From GWF2-33-9 sp964500435 (GTDB taxonomy: Bacteria; Bacteroidota; Ignavibacteria; Kapaibacteriales; UBA2268), in the NCBI GenBank assembly GCA_964500435.1, contig CAZCNL010000001.1, forward strand, positions 1-64,000: 64,000 bases of DNA, written 5' to 3'. The translations under genes and the position numbers were made by a program. Of this stretch, positions 35,462-44,102 are shown piece by piece (position 1 is the first letter of the stretch; each line of letters starts with the position of its first letter). Under the pieces are notes generated by a model, which was given only the letters and a program-made list of their open reading frames with translations, ran no database searches and was not told the origin of the DNA.

Positions 35462-36229
35462 TTGAAATTACCTTTATCAGTTTCGGTTATTTCTTATAAT
35501 GAAGAAAGAATAATTGAAAAAATGTTAGAAAGTGTATTTCCAATTGCAGATGAAATCATTATTCTGGATTCATATTCGAATGATAATACAAAAGAAATAG
35601 CAAAGAAATATGGTGCTAAAATATTTGAAAAACAATGGACTGACTTTGTTACTCATAAAAATACTTCTCTTAATTTATGTTCAAATGAATGGGTTTTGTG
35701 CCTTGATTGTGATGAAATATTAACAGAAAAATTAATAGAAGATATCAAAAGAGCTATAACTGAAAATAAATTTAACGGATTTTATCTGAAACGTAAAACT
35801 GTATATTTGGGTAAATTGCTAAATTATGCGTGGCAACCTGATTTAAACTTAAGGCTTGTAAATAAAGCAGGAAACCCACGTTGGGTTGGTCAAGATGTTC
35901 ACGAAAGTTTGGTTATTGATGGTGAAATTGGTATTTTAAATGGTGATTTGTTGCATTATTCTTATTCAGATATTAAACATCACTTCGAAAAAACAATAAC
36001 ACTTTCCAAATTATCTGCAAATGCATATTATAAAAAGGGCAAAAGATTTAGAACATTAAATTTGTTTCTCAATCCGATTATCGCTTTCATTAGATTATAT
36101 TTTATAAACAAAGGCATATTAGACGGTAAAATTGGATTTATTGCGGCTGTAAGTTCTTTTGTAGGTACTTTTCTCAAATATGCCTTTTTATTAGAAATTG
36201 AATTAAATCAAAAAGAATTAAGAAAATAA
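35462..36229 (+). CDS. Family 2 glycosyltransferase (WaaE/KdtX-like)
   Basis: 255 residues from a TTG start (MKLPLSVSVISYNEE). The GT-A fold is clear: VISYNEERIIEKMLESV, then DEIIILDSYSNDNT, and the metal-binding CLDCDE (about 80-85). The C-terminal part has the HYSYSDIKHHFEKT stretch and a hydrophobic end (about 200-245), as in the LPS-core glucosyltransferases called WaaE/KdtX. It probably adds a sugar to lipid A core or another envelope glycan on the cytoplasmic face. It is preceded by TATTTTTG (35434-35441), a possible -7 box. Confidence 0.85.
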   Translation: MKLPLSVSVISYNEERIIEKMLESVFPIADEIIILDSYSNDNTKEIAKKYGAKIFEKQWTDFVTHKNTSLNLCSNEWVLCLDCDEILTEKLIEDIKRAITENKFNGFYLKRKTVYLGKLLNYAWQPDLNLRLVNKAGNPRWVGQDVHESLVIDGEIGILNGDLLHYSYSDIKHHFEKTITLSKLSANAYYKKGKRFRTLNLFLNPIIAFIRLYFINKGILDGKIGFIAAVSSFVGTFLKYAFLLEIELNQKELRK

Positions 36230-36276
36230 AAAGTTTGATTAAGCAAAATATTGATTTTATATAATTTAGTTATTAT

Positions 36277-36307
36277 TTTGTTATTTGTTGAAAAATTCAT
36301 AATTTTG
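36277..36307 (+). promoter_or_regulatory. Bacteroidota-type promoter for rpmG
   Basis: TTTG at 36277-36280 and TAATTTTG at 36300-36307 have 19-base spacing. The predicted start of transcription is about 20 bases before the ATG at 36335. Confidence 0.75.
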
Positions 36308-36334
36308 TAATCTTTAAAATAGTGTTAGAAAAAA

Positions 36335-36514
36335 ATGGCAAAGAAAGAACAAAGAGTTACAATAACTTTAGAATGTACAGAAGCAAGAGGATTAGGTAAA
36401 ACACCGTCACGTTATACAACTACAAAGAATCGTCAAAATACACCTGAAAGATTGGAATTGAAAAAATATAATCCTTTCTTAAAAAGATATACTGTACATA
36501 AAGAAATTAAGTAA
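36335..36514 (+). CDS. rpmG: Ribosomal protein bL33
   Basis: 59 residues, a short gene easily missed. It begins MAKKEQRVTITLECTEARG and has the L33 core SRYTTTKNRQNTPERLEL followed by KKYNPFLKRYTVHKEIK. It is the C-minus form (one cysteine only, no zinc ribbon). bL33 sits in the large subunit near the E site. It has its own promoter and terminator and is not next to rpmB. Confidence 0.95.
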   Translation: MAKKEQRVTITLECTEARGLGKTPSRYTTTKNRQNTPERLELKKYNPFLKRYTVHKEIK

Positions 36515-36538
36515 AACTTTTTAACAAAGATAACTTTT

Positions 36539-36580
36539 AAGACTATCAATATTAATTCTTTAATGTTGATAGTCTTTTTT
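36539..36580 (+). terminator. Terminator after rpmG
   Basis: A 17-pair stem (36539-36555 with 36560-36576; one T-G) with a TTCT loop runs into T6. Core AAGACTATCAA/TTGATAGTCTT. Confidence 0.92.
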
Positions 36581-36618
36581 ATTTTTTTCTTAATTTAGTA
36601 AAAAAGCTATACTTTCAA

Positions 36619-37203
36619 ATGAAAAAAGCGAAAAAAAAGAAAGAATCAATTTTATCATCAAGTTTAATTATATTTGCAAGAGATGGATTTTATAATGCAA
36701 AAATGAGTGATATTGCTAATCACGCAGGCATCGGCACGGGAACACTTTATTTATATTTCGAAAATAAAGAACAAATTTTAAAAGAACTTCTGGTCGATAT
36801 ATGGACAACTGTTTCTGATGAACTAATTAAAATTAATAATAAAACAAAACTTTCTGCTGGTCAAAAAATCCGTAACTCAGCAAAACGAATTTATGAGCTT
36901 GCAAAAAATAAAAGTGAAATAGCACGTATGGTGTTACAGGAATATGCAATTTGGAATGACCCTTCCTTTGAAAAATTAAATAATGTGATGGAAATAACAA
37001 GAAATGTTTTAGCAAAAATGATAAAAGATGGAATCGATTCTGGTGAATTTCGTTCTGATATTATACCATCGTTAGCTGTGCCTTTTTTGATTGGTGCAGT
37101 ATGGAATTATATTGAATTTTCCCTTCAAAACAATAATGTATATAACGACGAAATTCTAATTAATCAAATTCAAATATTAGTTGAAAATTCTTTTGCTAAA
37201 TAA
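36619..37203 (+). CDS. TetR/AcrR-family regulator
   Basis: 194 residues. The N-terminal helix-turn-helix (about 8-53) has the family pattern ILSSSLIIFARDGFYNAKMSD then AGIGTGTLYLYFENKEQI. The C-terminal ligand-binding part is helical. It is convergent with the ABC-2 export operon, which has its own TetR gene at the far end. The target of this regulator is thus uncertain; it may sense a different signal for the same pump. A basic KKAKKKKE leader precedes the domain. Confidence 0.9.
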   Translation: MKKAKKKKESILSSSLIIFARDGFYNAKMSDIANHAGIGTGTLYLYFENKEQILKELLVDIWTTVSDELIKINNKTKLSAGQKIRNSAKRIYELAKNKSEIARMVLQEYAIWNDPSFEKLNNVMEITRNVLAKMIKDGIDSGEFRSDIIPSLAVPFLIGAVWNYIEFSLQNNNVYNDEILINQIQILVENSFAK

Positions 37204-37227
37204 TTTTTTCAAAATTAACTTGACAAA

Positions 37228-38358
37228 CTAAGCTGTTTTTTTGTGATAATTCAAAATCGATAATACATTAATTATTACTGCATAAATAGTTGTCATTAAA
37301 AGTTGGAATTTGATATCCCCAAAACCTGACCCTTTAAGCATTACCAAACGAATTACTTCAATGAAATACCTTATTGGGTTAAAATATGTTATTGTCTGAA
37401 CTAACGCTGGCATATTTTCTATGGGAGTAAACAACCCACTTAAAAGATTAAATACAAGCATAAAGAACCAGGAAATGAAAATTGCTTGCTGTTGATTTTT
37501 TGAAATGGTTGAAATAAACAAACCTATACCTAAAACTAAGACCATATATATTGAAGCAAATGTTAATATTACTATTGGACTTCCCAATAACGGAATATGA
37601 TAAATTAACCGACTGATTAATAATCCAAAAATTAGCACAAACATTCCAATAACCCAAAAAGGTGCAAGTTTTCCAACAACAAAATCAACTTTACGAATTG
37701 GAGTAACATTAATTTGCTCAATAGTTCCAATTTCTTTTTCTCGAACAATGTTGATTGCAGTTAAAAAAATACCAACAATTGAAACAAGTAGTACTAATAA
37801 TCCAGGGACAATGAATATTTTATAATCTTGTTTGATATTATACCAAAGTGTATAATCTTGTTTTATTATACTAGGTATTCCAGTTATGTTTAAACTAATT
37901 TTCTTTCCCAAAGAATTCATCAAATCCGCTTGGAAATTATTAATTATATTCATTATATAATTTGAAGAAATACCAGCCTTGGAACCATCAATTGCGTTAA
38001 CTGTAATCCCTAATTTTGATGAGCTAATTTTAACTAAATCTCTTTCAAAATTATTTGGAATATGCAAATATAAATCAATTTTATTTTCTTCTAATAATTT
38101 TTCTGCTTCTTTTGTTGTATTTGCATATGATTTGATAATAAAATAATTAGCTGATTTAATTTTGTTTGCAAGTTGAAAAGATGTTTGGCTATGGTCTTCG
38201 TCGATTATGCATAATTTTATATTCTTGATTTCAAAAGTTGCAGCATTGGTTAATATCAATAATTGAACAATAGGAATCATAAATATTAACGCAACTAAGA
38301 TTTTATTTCTGAAAACTTGCTTGAATTCTTTTATAATTATAAGGAGTATCGTTTTCAT
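37228..38358 (-). CDS. ABC-2 type permease (YbhR-like), second copy
   Basis: 376 residues: an N-terminal helix (about 18-37), a large extracytoplasmic domain (38-175), and five helices from 176 on, the YhhJ/YbhR/YbhS plan. The INIVREKEIGTIEQINVTPI loop (near 200-219) is the family signature that contacts the ATPase. It pairs with the paralogous permease directly upstream (stop and start adjacent, 38358/38359). The export substrate is unknown. Confidence 0.92.
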   Translation of the reverse strand: MKTILLIIIKEFKQVFRNKILVALIFMIPIVQLLILTNAATFEIKNIKLCIIDEDHSQTSFQLANKIKSANYFIIKSYANTTKEAEKLLEENKIDLYLHIPNNFERDLVKISSSKLGITVNAIDGSKAGISSNYIMNIINNFQADLMNSLGKKISLNITGIPSIIKQDYTLWYNIKQDYKIFIVPGLLVLLVSIVGIFLTAINIVREKEIGTIEQINVTPIRKVDFVVGKLAPFWVIGMFVLIFGLLISRLIYHIPLLGSPIVILTFASIYMVLVLGIGLFISTISKNQQQAIFISWFFMLVFNLLSGLFTPIENMPALVQTITYFNPIRYFIEVIRLVMLKGSGFGDIKFQLLMTTIYAVIINVLSILNYHKKTA

Positions 38359-39465
38359 TTATAACCTAATTTTATATTTTTTAGCACTAATTAAGATAAA
38401 AATTACAGTCATAGCAAAAACAACTAAAGTTTCCTGCCAAATGGTTGAAAATGTAGAACCTTTCAGCATTATATTTTTAATAATTACTATGAACCATCGT
38501 GCCGGGATTATGTAAGTAAAAGGTTGAATCCAAATTGGCATATTTTCAATTGGATAAATAAATCCTGATAAAATTACAGTTGGCATCATAAGTCCTAATA
38601 AAGAAATCATTAATGCAATAAGTTGAGATTGAGCTATGGTGGAGATTAATATACCAAGCGAAAGACTTAAAATAATATATAAAATATTTTCAAAAAGCAA
38701 TAATGAAATGCTACCTTTTATCGGCACTGAAAATACAGTCGAACCTAATACTAAAATCAAAATTGTTATGAGAAATCCAATAATTGCATAAGGAATAACT
38801 TTAGTGATTATTACGAAAACTGGTTTTAAAGGTGAAACTAAGAGTAATTCCATTGAACCTGACTCTTTTTCTCGTGTGATGGATATTGATGTCATAAGTG
38901 CAGAAATTAACATTAAAATAACTGCAATCAGGCCGGGAACAGAGAGAAATACACCTTTTAACTCGGGATTATATCTCATTTTAACTTCGGGTGTAATTTT
39001 CAATGGAATATTAATGTTTTGGTTAATTAATTTGTTATATTGATAAATGATTTGGGTAGTATAGTTAATAATTGTAATAGCTGTGTTTGGATCAGTTCCA
39101 TCTGTTATAATATATATTGATGCTTTTTTGGTTTTAATTAGTTTTTCTCCGAAGTCTTTTTCGAAAATGATTGCCTCTTTGATTTTACCACTTTTGAAAG
39201 ATTCTTCTATTTGATGTTCATTTTCCAAATAAAACTTTAATTTGAAATATTTAGTAGAAATAAGTTTTTCAATGATTTGGTTAGTAGTATAATCTTTTGA
39301 ATAATCTAAAATTGCAATATTCACATCTTTGATTTCGTTGGTAATTGCAAAGCCAAAAAGAAGGATTTGTACAACTGGAATACCAAATAAAATGAGTAAA
39401 GTTTTTTTATCTCGGAAAATATGATAAAATTCTTTTTTTATAAAACCAATAAATGTTTCAAACAT
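38359..39465 (-). CDS. ABC-2 type permease (YbhS-like), first copy
   Basis: 368 residues from the Met at 39465 (MFETFIGFIKKEF). This start overlaps the ATPase stop as ATGTTTGA. A start 36 bases further up is less consistent. It shares the plan of the second permease: a large periplasmic domain between helix 1 and helices 2-6, with SISITREKESGSMELLLVSPL as the signature loop. Together the two form the membrane dimer of a YbhFSR-type exporter. Confidence 0.92.
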   Translation of the reverse strand: MFETFIGFIKKEFYHIFRDKKTLLILFGIPVVQILLFGFAITNEIKDVNIAILDYSKDYTTNQIIEKLISTKYFKLKFYLENEHQIEESFKSGKIKEAIIFEKDFGEKLIKTKKASIYIITDGTDPNTAITIINYTTQIIYQYNKLINQNINIPLKITPEVKMRYNPELKGVFLSVPGLIAVILMLISALMTSISITREKESGSMELLLVSPLKPVFVIITKVIPYAIIGFLITILILVLGSTVFSVPIKGSISLLLFENILYIILSLSLGILISTIAQSQLIALMISLLGLMMPTVILSGFIYPIENMPIWIQPFTYIIPARWFIVIIKNIMLKGSTFSTIWQETLVVFAMTVIFILISAKKYKIRL

Positions 39466-40201
39466 TTTGAGTGCCTCTTGCAATTTTAATAAATACATCA
39501 TTCATATTTGTTGCAGAAAACTTTTCTTTTAATTCTGAGGGTGTCCCAATGGCGGCAATGCTGCCCTCTGCCATCATACAAATTCTATTACAATATTCAG
39601 CTTCGTCCATATAATGCGTCGTTAAAAATACAGTTATTCCACTTTCTGCAGTTTGATAAATTAAATCCCAAAATTGTCGACGAGCGATTGGGTCAACTCC
39701 TCCCGTTGGTTCATCTAAAAATACTATTTTGGGCTCGTGAAATATTGCAATCGAAAAAGCAAGTTTTTGTTTCCATCCCAAAGGTAAAGATTTCACGAGT
39801 TTGTTTCTCTGTTTTTCTAATCCTAAATTAGAAATGAGGATATTACTTTTTTCTTTTATAAATTTTCGGTCTTTTCCATAAATTCCGGCAAAAAAATCGA
39901 TATTTTCTTGAATAGTTAAATCTTCGTAAAGCGAAAATTTTTGGCTCATATAACCGATTGTTTTTTTGATTTTTTCGACGTCATGATAAATATCGAATCC
40001 TGCAATTGTTGCCTTTCCACTCGTTGGAGTTAATAAACCACATAGCATTTTCATTGCTGTGGTTTTTCCTGCTCCATTTGCACCTAAAAAAGCGAATATT
40101 TCACCTTTATTTACCTCAAAATTTAAGTTATTACAAGCAGTAAAATCGCCAAATTTTTTCGTTAAATTTTCTGTTTTTATTACAAATGAATCGCTCATCA
40201 T
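39458..40201 (-). CDS. ABC transporter ATPase (second half of a split YbhF)
   Basis: 247 residues with Walker A GANGAGKTTAMKML (about 37-50), Q-loop region GYMSQKFSLYEDLT, and Walker B IVFLDEPTGGVDP. The signature motif is degenerate (SLPLGWKQKLAF instead of LSGGQ), as in the C-terminal half of E. coli YbhF. With the previous ATPase it therefore forms an asymmetric pair. Coupled by overlap to both neighbours (40198-40201 and 39458-39465). Confidence 0.93.
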   Translation of the reverse strand: MMSDSFVIKTENLTKKFGDFTACNNLNFEVNKGEIFAFLGANGAGKTTAMKMLCGLLTPTSGKATIAGFDIYHDVEKIKKTIGYMSQKFSLYEDLTIQENIDFFAGIYGKDRKFIKEKSNILISNLGLEKQRNKLVKSLPLGWKQKLAFSIAIFHEPKIVFLDEPTGGVDPIARRQFWDLIYQTAESGITVFLTTHYMDEAEYCNRICMMAEGSIAAIGTPSELKEKFSATNMNDVFIKIARGTQNV

Positions 40202-41109
40202 TTTTTACTCATTAAATAGATAAAACTATCTTCAATTGTTGGTAGTATTATTTCTATATTAGAATATTTTATATGATTTGAATCAAGTACCTTAGAGATA
40301 TAATCAAATGAAATTTTATTATTTTTATTAAGATAGTGTATTTTATTTCCGAAAGCATAGGCTGAAAATGTTTCTTCATCTTGACGTAATATTTCTAGTG
40401 CTCTATAAACATTTTCAGTTTCAATTGAATAAATAGTTAAGGGGAACTGAGAGTTAATATTTTCGGGTTTATTTATTTGCATTATTTTCCCTTGTTGAAT
40501 GAGAGCAACATTATCGCACAAAGAAGCTTCGTCCATATATGGTGTTGAAACCAAAATTGCTATTCCACTCTTTTTAAGTTCAAATAACATTTCCCAAAAA
40601 TCTCTCCTTGAAACAGGGTCAACACCGGTTGTTGGTTCATCGAGAAATAATACATCAGGTTTATGAATCAAAGCACACGACAAAGCCAGTTTTTGCTTCA
40701 TTCCACCTGAAAGGTGACCGGCCAATCTGTTTTTAAATGGTTCAAGGTGAGAATAAATTTTTTCAATTAAATAGTAATTTTGTTTAAAATCAGTTTTGAA
40801 AATCGATGCGAAGAATTTTACATTTTCTTCTACAGTTAAATCTTCATAAAGAGAAAATTTGCCGGGCATATATCCGATGGAATTTCTAATTTGTTGATAG
40901 TCTTTAATAATATCAAACTTATTTACAGTAGCTGAGCCTTTATCGGGCAACAGCAAAGTGGTCAAAATACGGATTAAAGTTGTTTTGCCCGCACCATCTG
41001 GACCTATAATTCCAAAAATAGTGCCGTAATCAACTTCAAATGATACTTCATCAAGAGCAGTAATATCATCAAAATTTTTCGAAATTTTATTTACTATAAT
41101 TGCTTTCAT
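40198..41109 (-). CDS. ABC transporter ATPase (first half of a split YbhF)
   Basis: 303 residues from Met at 41109 (MKAIIVNKISKNF). The longer frame to 41151 runs into the adaptor gene and lacks family residues. Walker A is GPDGAGKTTLIRIL, the signature HLSGGMKQKLALS is canonical, and Walker B is VLFLDEPTTGVDP. A ~75-residue C-terminal extension (after about 230) is predicted to be regulatory. It is the catalytically normal partner of the next ATPase. Confidence 0.93.
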   Translation of the reverse strand: MKAIIVNKISKNFDDITALDEVSFEVDYGTIFGIIGPDGAGKTTLIRILTTLLLPDKGSATVNKFDIIKDYQQIRNSIGYMPGKFSLYEDLTVEENVKFFASIFKTDFKQNYYLIEKIYSHLEPFKNRLAGHLSGGMKQKLALSCALIHKPDVLFLDEPTTGVDPVSRRDFWEMLFELKKSGIAILVSTPYMDEASLCDNVALIQQGKIMQINKPENINSQFPLTIYSIETENVYRALEILRQDEETFSAYAFGNKIHYLNKNNKISFDYISKVLDSNHIKYSNIEIILPTIEDSFIYLMSKK

Positions 41110-41116
41110 TTTTTTA

Positions 41117-42013
41117 TTATTCTTTAAATTTAACCTCTGCGGGCATTCCAATTTTTAATGTTCCATCATTTTGCACATTAATTTTTACTGCGTAAACCAA
41201 GTTAACACGTTCTTCTTTAGTTTGGATAATTTTTGGTGTAAATTCAGATTCGCTTGAAATAAATGTAATTATACCCTCGAATTTTTTCAAGGAATTATTT
41301 TTTGTATCAATATAAACATAAACTTTTTGTCCTAACTTTATTTCTGGTAGCTGGACTTCGGTTATATATGCCTTTAAAACTAAAGTGTCTAAATTTGCAA
41401 TTTTAACTAATGGTTTTCCAATTGTAGCAAACTCTCCTTGTTCTGCAAATTTATTTAAAACAACTCCATTAATAGGTGATTTAACTTTACACTTTTCTAT
41501 TTGATCTTCTAATTGTTTCAATTTGACTTGCAGAGGTTTGATTTCAGCAAGTAAACCATTATTAGTTATGTTCAATCCTCGTCTTGTTGCAATTTCTTGT
41601 TTGTCCAATATTTCGAGTTGCGATTCAATATCGTCAAGTTGCTTTTGAGTTGCAGCACTATCTTTGAACAACTTTTCTATTCTATTTTTATCTTTTAATA
41701 GAGCATTTTTCTTTTCAGTTAAGACATTAATTTCAACTTGTACATCTCGAACTTTTGAAGTAATTGCGTAAATGCTGGCTTCTACTTGTTCTTTTTGAAG
41801 ATATAATTGAACAGTATCAATCAAACAAATGTCTTGATTTTTTAGAATATTTTGACCTTCATCAACAACAAAATTTATTATCTTGCCGGTTGCTTCTGAT
41901 GAAACAATTATTTCCGTTGCTTCGAAGTTTCCGTAAGCATCAGGTTGATTTTTATTATTTGAGCAAGATATTAGCGTTAATATTAACGTTACCAAAGTAA
42001 AATATTTTTTCAT
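41117..42013 (-). CDS. HlyD/YbhG-type periplasmic adaptor lipoprotein
   Basis: 298 residues. A lipoprotein signal ends at Cys17. The biotinyl-lipoyl-like half motif (YGNFEATEIIVSSEATGKI) precedes a long coiled coil (about 70-165) and the return strand (KCKVKSPINGVVLNKFAEQGE). A beta-barrel C-terminal part follows. The adaptor joins the inner-membrane ABC pump to TolC. It is next in order after tolC with a 14-base gap. Confidence 0.92.
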   Translation of the reverse strand: MKKYFTLVTLILTLISCSNNKNQPDAYGNFEATEIIVSSEATGKIINFVVDEGQNILKNQDICLIDTVQLYLQKEQVEASIYAITSKVRDVQVEINVLTEKKNALLKDKNRIEKLFKDSAATQKQLDDIESQLEILDKQEIATRRGLNITNNGLLAEIKPLQVKLKQLEDQIEKCKVKSPINGVVLNKFAEQGEFATIGKPLVKIANLDTLVLKAYITEVQLPEIKLGQKVYVYIDTKNNSLKKFEGIITFISSESEFTPKIIQTKEERVNLVYAVKINVQNDGTLKIGMPAEVKFKE

Positions 42014-42027
42014 ATATGAACCTTAAT

Positions 42028-43299
42028 TTATTGATTTATTGATTTGTTGCTTTTTATATAAATATTATAAATCGATTGTAATTTTTGAATTTTATACATC
42101 TCGATTGTCAAATTTGTACGTTCCAAATTGTTATAATGTGAAATATACTCACTCATTGTAATTATTCCGTTTGTTAATTGTGAATAAGCTTCTTTGAGAA
42201 TATTTTCTTGCAAAGTTTTGACTTTCATTTCATTTTCAATATTTTTTTGATATTTTAAAATGTTGTTTTGTTCTTCATTTATTGCAATATTGAAATTCCT
42301 TGAGAAGTTTTCTTGTTCCAATTTGATTATTTCTTGATTTTGGTTTATTATTTGTTTGCTATAATAATTCTTATTCCAATCAAAAATTTCCCATTTCATT
42401 CTAATTCCTACAGTATAAAAAGAAGAAAACTCCGTTTTCATAAAATTATTTGGGTTTGGACTAGCATATCCGAACTTTGCAAATGCCGAAATTTTTGGTA
42501 AATAATTAGAATTAATCAAAGACTTGTTAAGTTCGAGTAAATTACTATTTGATTTTAAAAGTGAAATTTCAGGACGTTTTTCAATTGTAACTGCAAGTTC
42601 ATCTAAATTTGTTGGTGGAGACACTTCAAAGTTGCTATTTTCAATTCCACAAAGAATGGCAAGGGTTTTTTTAATCTTTTCTATATCAAAATCAACTTTG
42701 TTTAAATCTTCATTTCTTCGTAGAATTTCAACTTCTAATTGATTAATCGAGCTTTTCAAAATTACTCCATTTTCGTACATTGAATTCAATTGTTTTTCTT
42801 TGCTATTTAAATCTTCAATAGCATTAACCAAAATTGCTTTTTGTTTATTTAATGAAATAATATTAAAAAAAAGTGTAGTGATGCTTTCTCGAATCTTTTG
42901 CTTATCTACATCTGCAGAAAATTTATTAATAATAGTTTTTTCTGAAGTAATATCTTTGCTTTTCGAAATTGCGAAACCATCAAAAACAAGCTGTTCTAAT
43001 TCAATTGCTGTATAGTATTGGTCTAATGGTATTTGTGGTAAATTAAAAGTGGGGATATGGATTGGCAACTCAAATGTTTCTGATTGATATTGTATTTGAC
43101 CAATTAAATTCAATTTCGGATAAAATTCCTTAGACAAATTATCCAATTCATATTCTCTAATTTTATTAAAATTGATTTTTTTTGCTTCCGAAATAGAATT
43201 TTGCTCAAAAATGCTTAGTAACTCGCTTAATGTGTAATCTTTTGAAAACAAAAGTGAATTACTAAATAATATGATGAAAATTATGATTAATCTTTTCAT
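42028..43299 (-). CDS. TolC-family outer-membrane efflux protein
   Basis: 423 residues with a signal peptide (1-19). Two repeats of coiled-coil outer-membrane-factor helices follow; the start of repeat one is YTLSELLSIFEQNSISEAKK and the second begins near 225. The channel spans the outer membrane and periplasm and receives substrate from the adaptor. It is the first pump gene after the TetR regulator (9-base gap). Confidence 0.9.
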   Translation of the reverse strand: MKRLIIIFIILFSNSLLFSKDYTLSELLSIFEQNSISEAKKINFNKIREYELDNLSKEFYPKLNLIGQIQYQSETFELPIHIPTFNLPQIPLDQYYTAIELEQLVFDGFAISKSKDITSEKTIINKFSADVDKQKIRESITTLFFNIISLNKQKAILVNAIEDLNSKEKQLNSMYENGVILKSSINQLEVEILRRNEDLNKVDFDIEKIKKTLAILCGIENSNFEVSPPTNLDELAVTIEKRPEISLLKSNSNLLELNKSLINSNYLPKISAFAKFGYASPNPNNFMKTEFSSFYTVGIRMKWEIFDWNKNYYSKQIINQNQEIIKLEQENFSRNFNIAINEEQNNILKYQKNIENEMKVKTLQENILKEAYSQLTNGIITMSEYISHYNNLERTNLTIEMYKIQKLQSIYNIYIKSNKSINQ

Positions 43300-43308
43300 T
43301 ATTAGTCC

Positions 43309-43914
43309 TTAATAATTTTCAATGTAATGAATAATTAATTGGGGTATTGTTTGTTTTCTTTTTTCGATAATTTCATTAAATGTGTTGTCGTCAATTTTTG
43401 CAACCATTTTTATTATTGGTTTAGCAATGATAGGAAAAATAGATAACGAGATAATATTTATCATTAGATCGTATGCGGGAATTACTTTATTCAATTCTTC
43501 TTTTATAGATTTTTGAATCTTTAAAATAAGTGGAGATTGGATAATATTTTCTTTTTCGAAATATTTGGATAAAAAAGAAATATTTTCGTAACTTTCTTGG
43601 ATTAAAAATTGTGGTATAAATGGTTTGGTTCGAAAGAATTCTATATATTTTGCAGTAAACCCAGTTATTGCATCTCTCCAATTATTTGATATTTCTTTTG
43701 AGTTCAACAAATTCTCGACTATATCAAAAAAAACATTATCGAAAATTTTTTCAAACAACTTTTTCTTATTTCTAAAATAATAATGTAAAAGCGCTTTGTT
43801 TATACCAGCTAAATCTGCAATTTCTTGCATTCTTGCTCCTGAATAACCTTTTTGAGTGAAAATTTCAGTCGCCGCTTTTAAAATTATTTTTTCAGTATTT
43901 GTTAATTCATCCAT
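43309..43914 (-). CDS. TetR-family repressor of the ABC-2 efflux operon
   Basis: 201 residues. The helix-turn-helix (about 8-50) has LKAATEIFTQKGYSGARMQEI and AGINKALLHYYFRNKKKLF. It is the first gene of the operon that continues with TolC, adaptor, two ATPases and two permeases. An 18-bp palindrome lies just upstream at 43945-43962, so autorepression of the whole pump operon is likely. The C-terminal domain would bind the inducer. Confidence 0.92.
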   Translation of the reverse strand: MDELTNTEKIILKAATEIFTQKGYSGARMQEIADLAGINKALLHYYFRNKKKLFEKIFDNVFFDIVENLLNSKEISNNWRDAITGFTAKYIEFFRTKPFIPQFLIQESYENISFLSKYFEKENIIQSPLILKIQKSIKEELNKVIPAYDLMINIISLSIFPIIAKPIIKMVAKIDDNTFNEIIEKRKQTIPQLIIHYIENY

Positions 43915-43944
43915 GTTATTTAATTGTTTATTTTAAATTAATAA

Positions 43945-43962
43945 TTTAACTAATTGGTTAAA
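43945..43962. promoter_or_regulatory. TetR operator candidate
   Basis: TTTAACTAATTGGTTAAA is an 18-bp inverted repeat with two mismatched positions. It lies 31-48 bases before the tetR ATG and 10 bases past the -7 box, so it covers the transcription start. Placement and symmetry are those of a TetR autoregulatory site. Confidence 0.65.
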
Positions 43963-43972
43963 CTATTTAGTA

Positions 43973-44003
43973 CAAAATTAAAAAATAAAATTGAATTAAC
44001 AAA
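43973..44003 (-). promoter_or_regulatory. Promoter of the tetR-efflux operon
   Basis: On the minus strand TTTG (44000-44003) and TAATTTTG (43973-43980) are 19 bases apart, a full -33/-7 match. The operator candidate lies just downstream. Confidence 0.75.
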
Positions 44004-44102
44004 ATTTTATAAAAATATTTAAAAATGTAAAGTAAAAAGAAACATTAATAATTTAATTTCGTAATATTAGTATAAGTATTAACAAAAATCAAAAAAGGAA
44101 AA

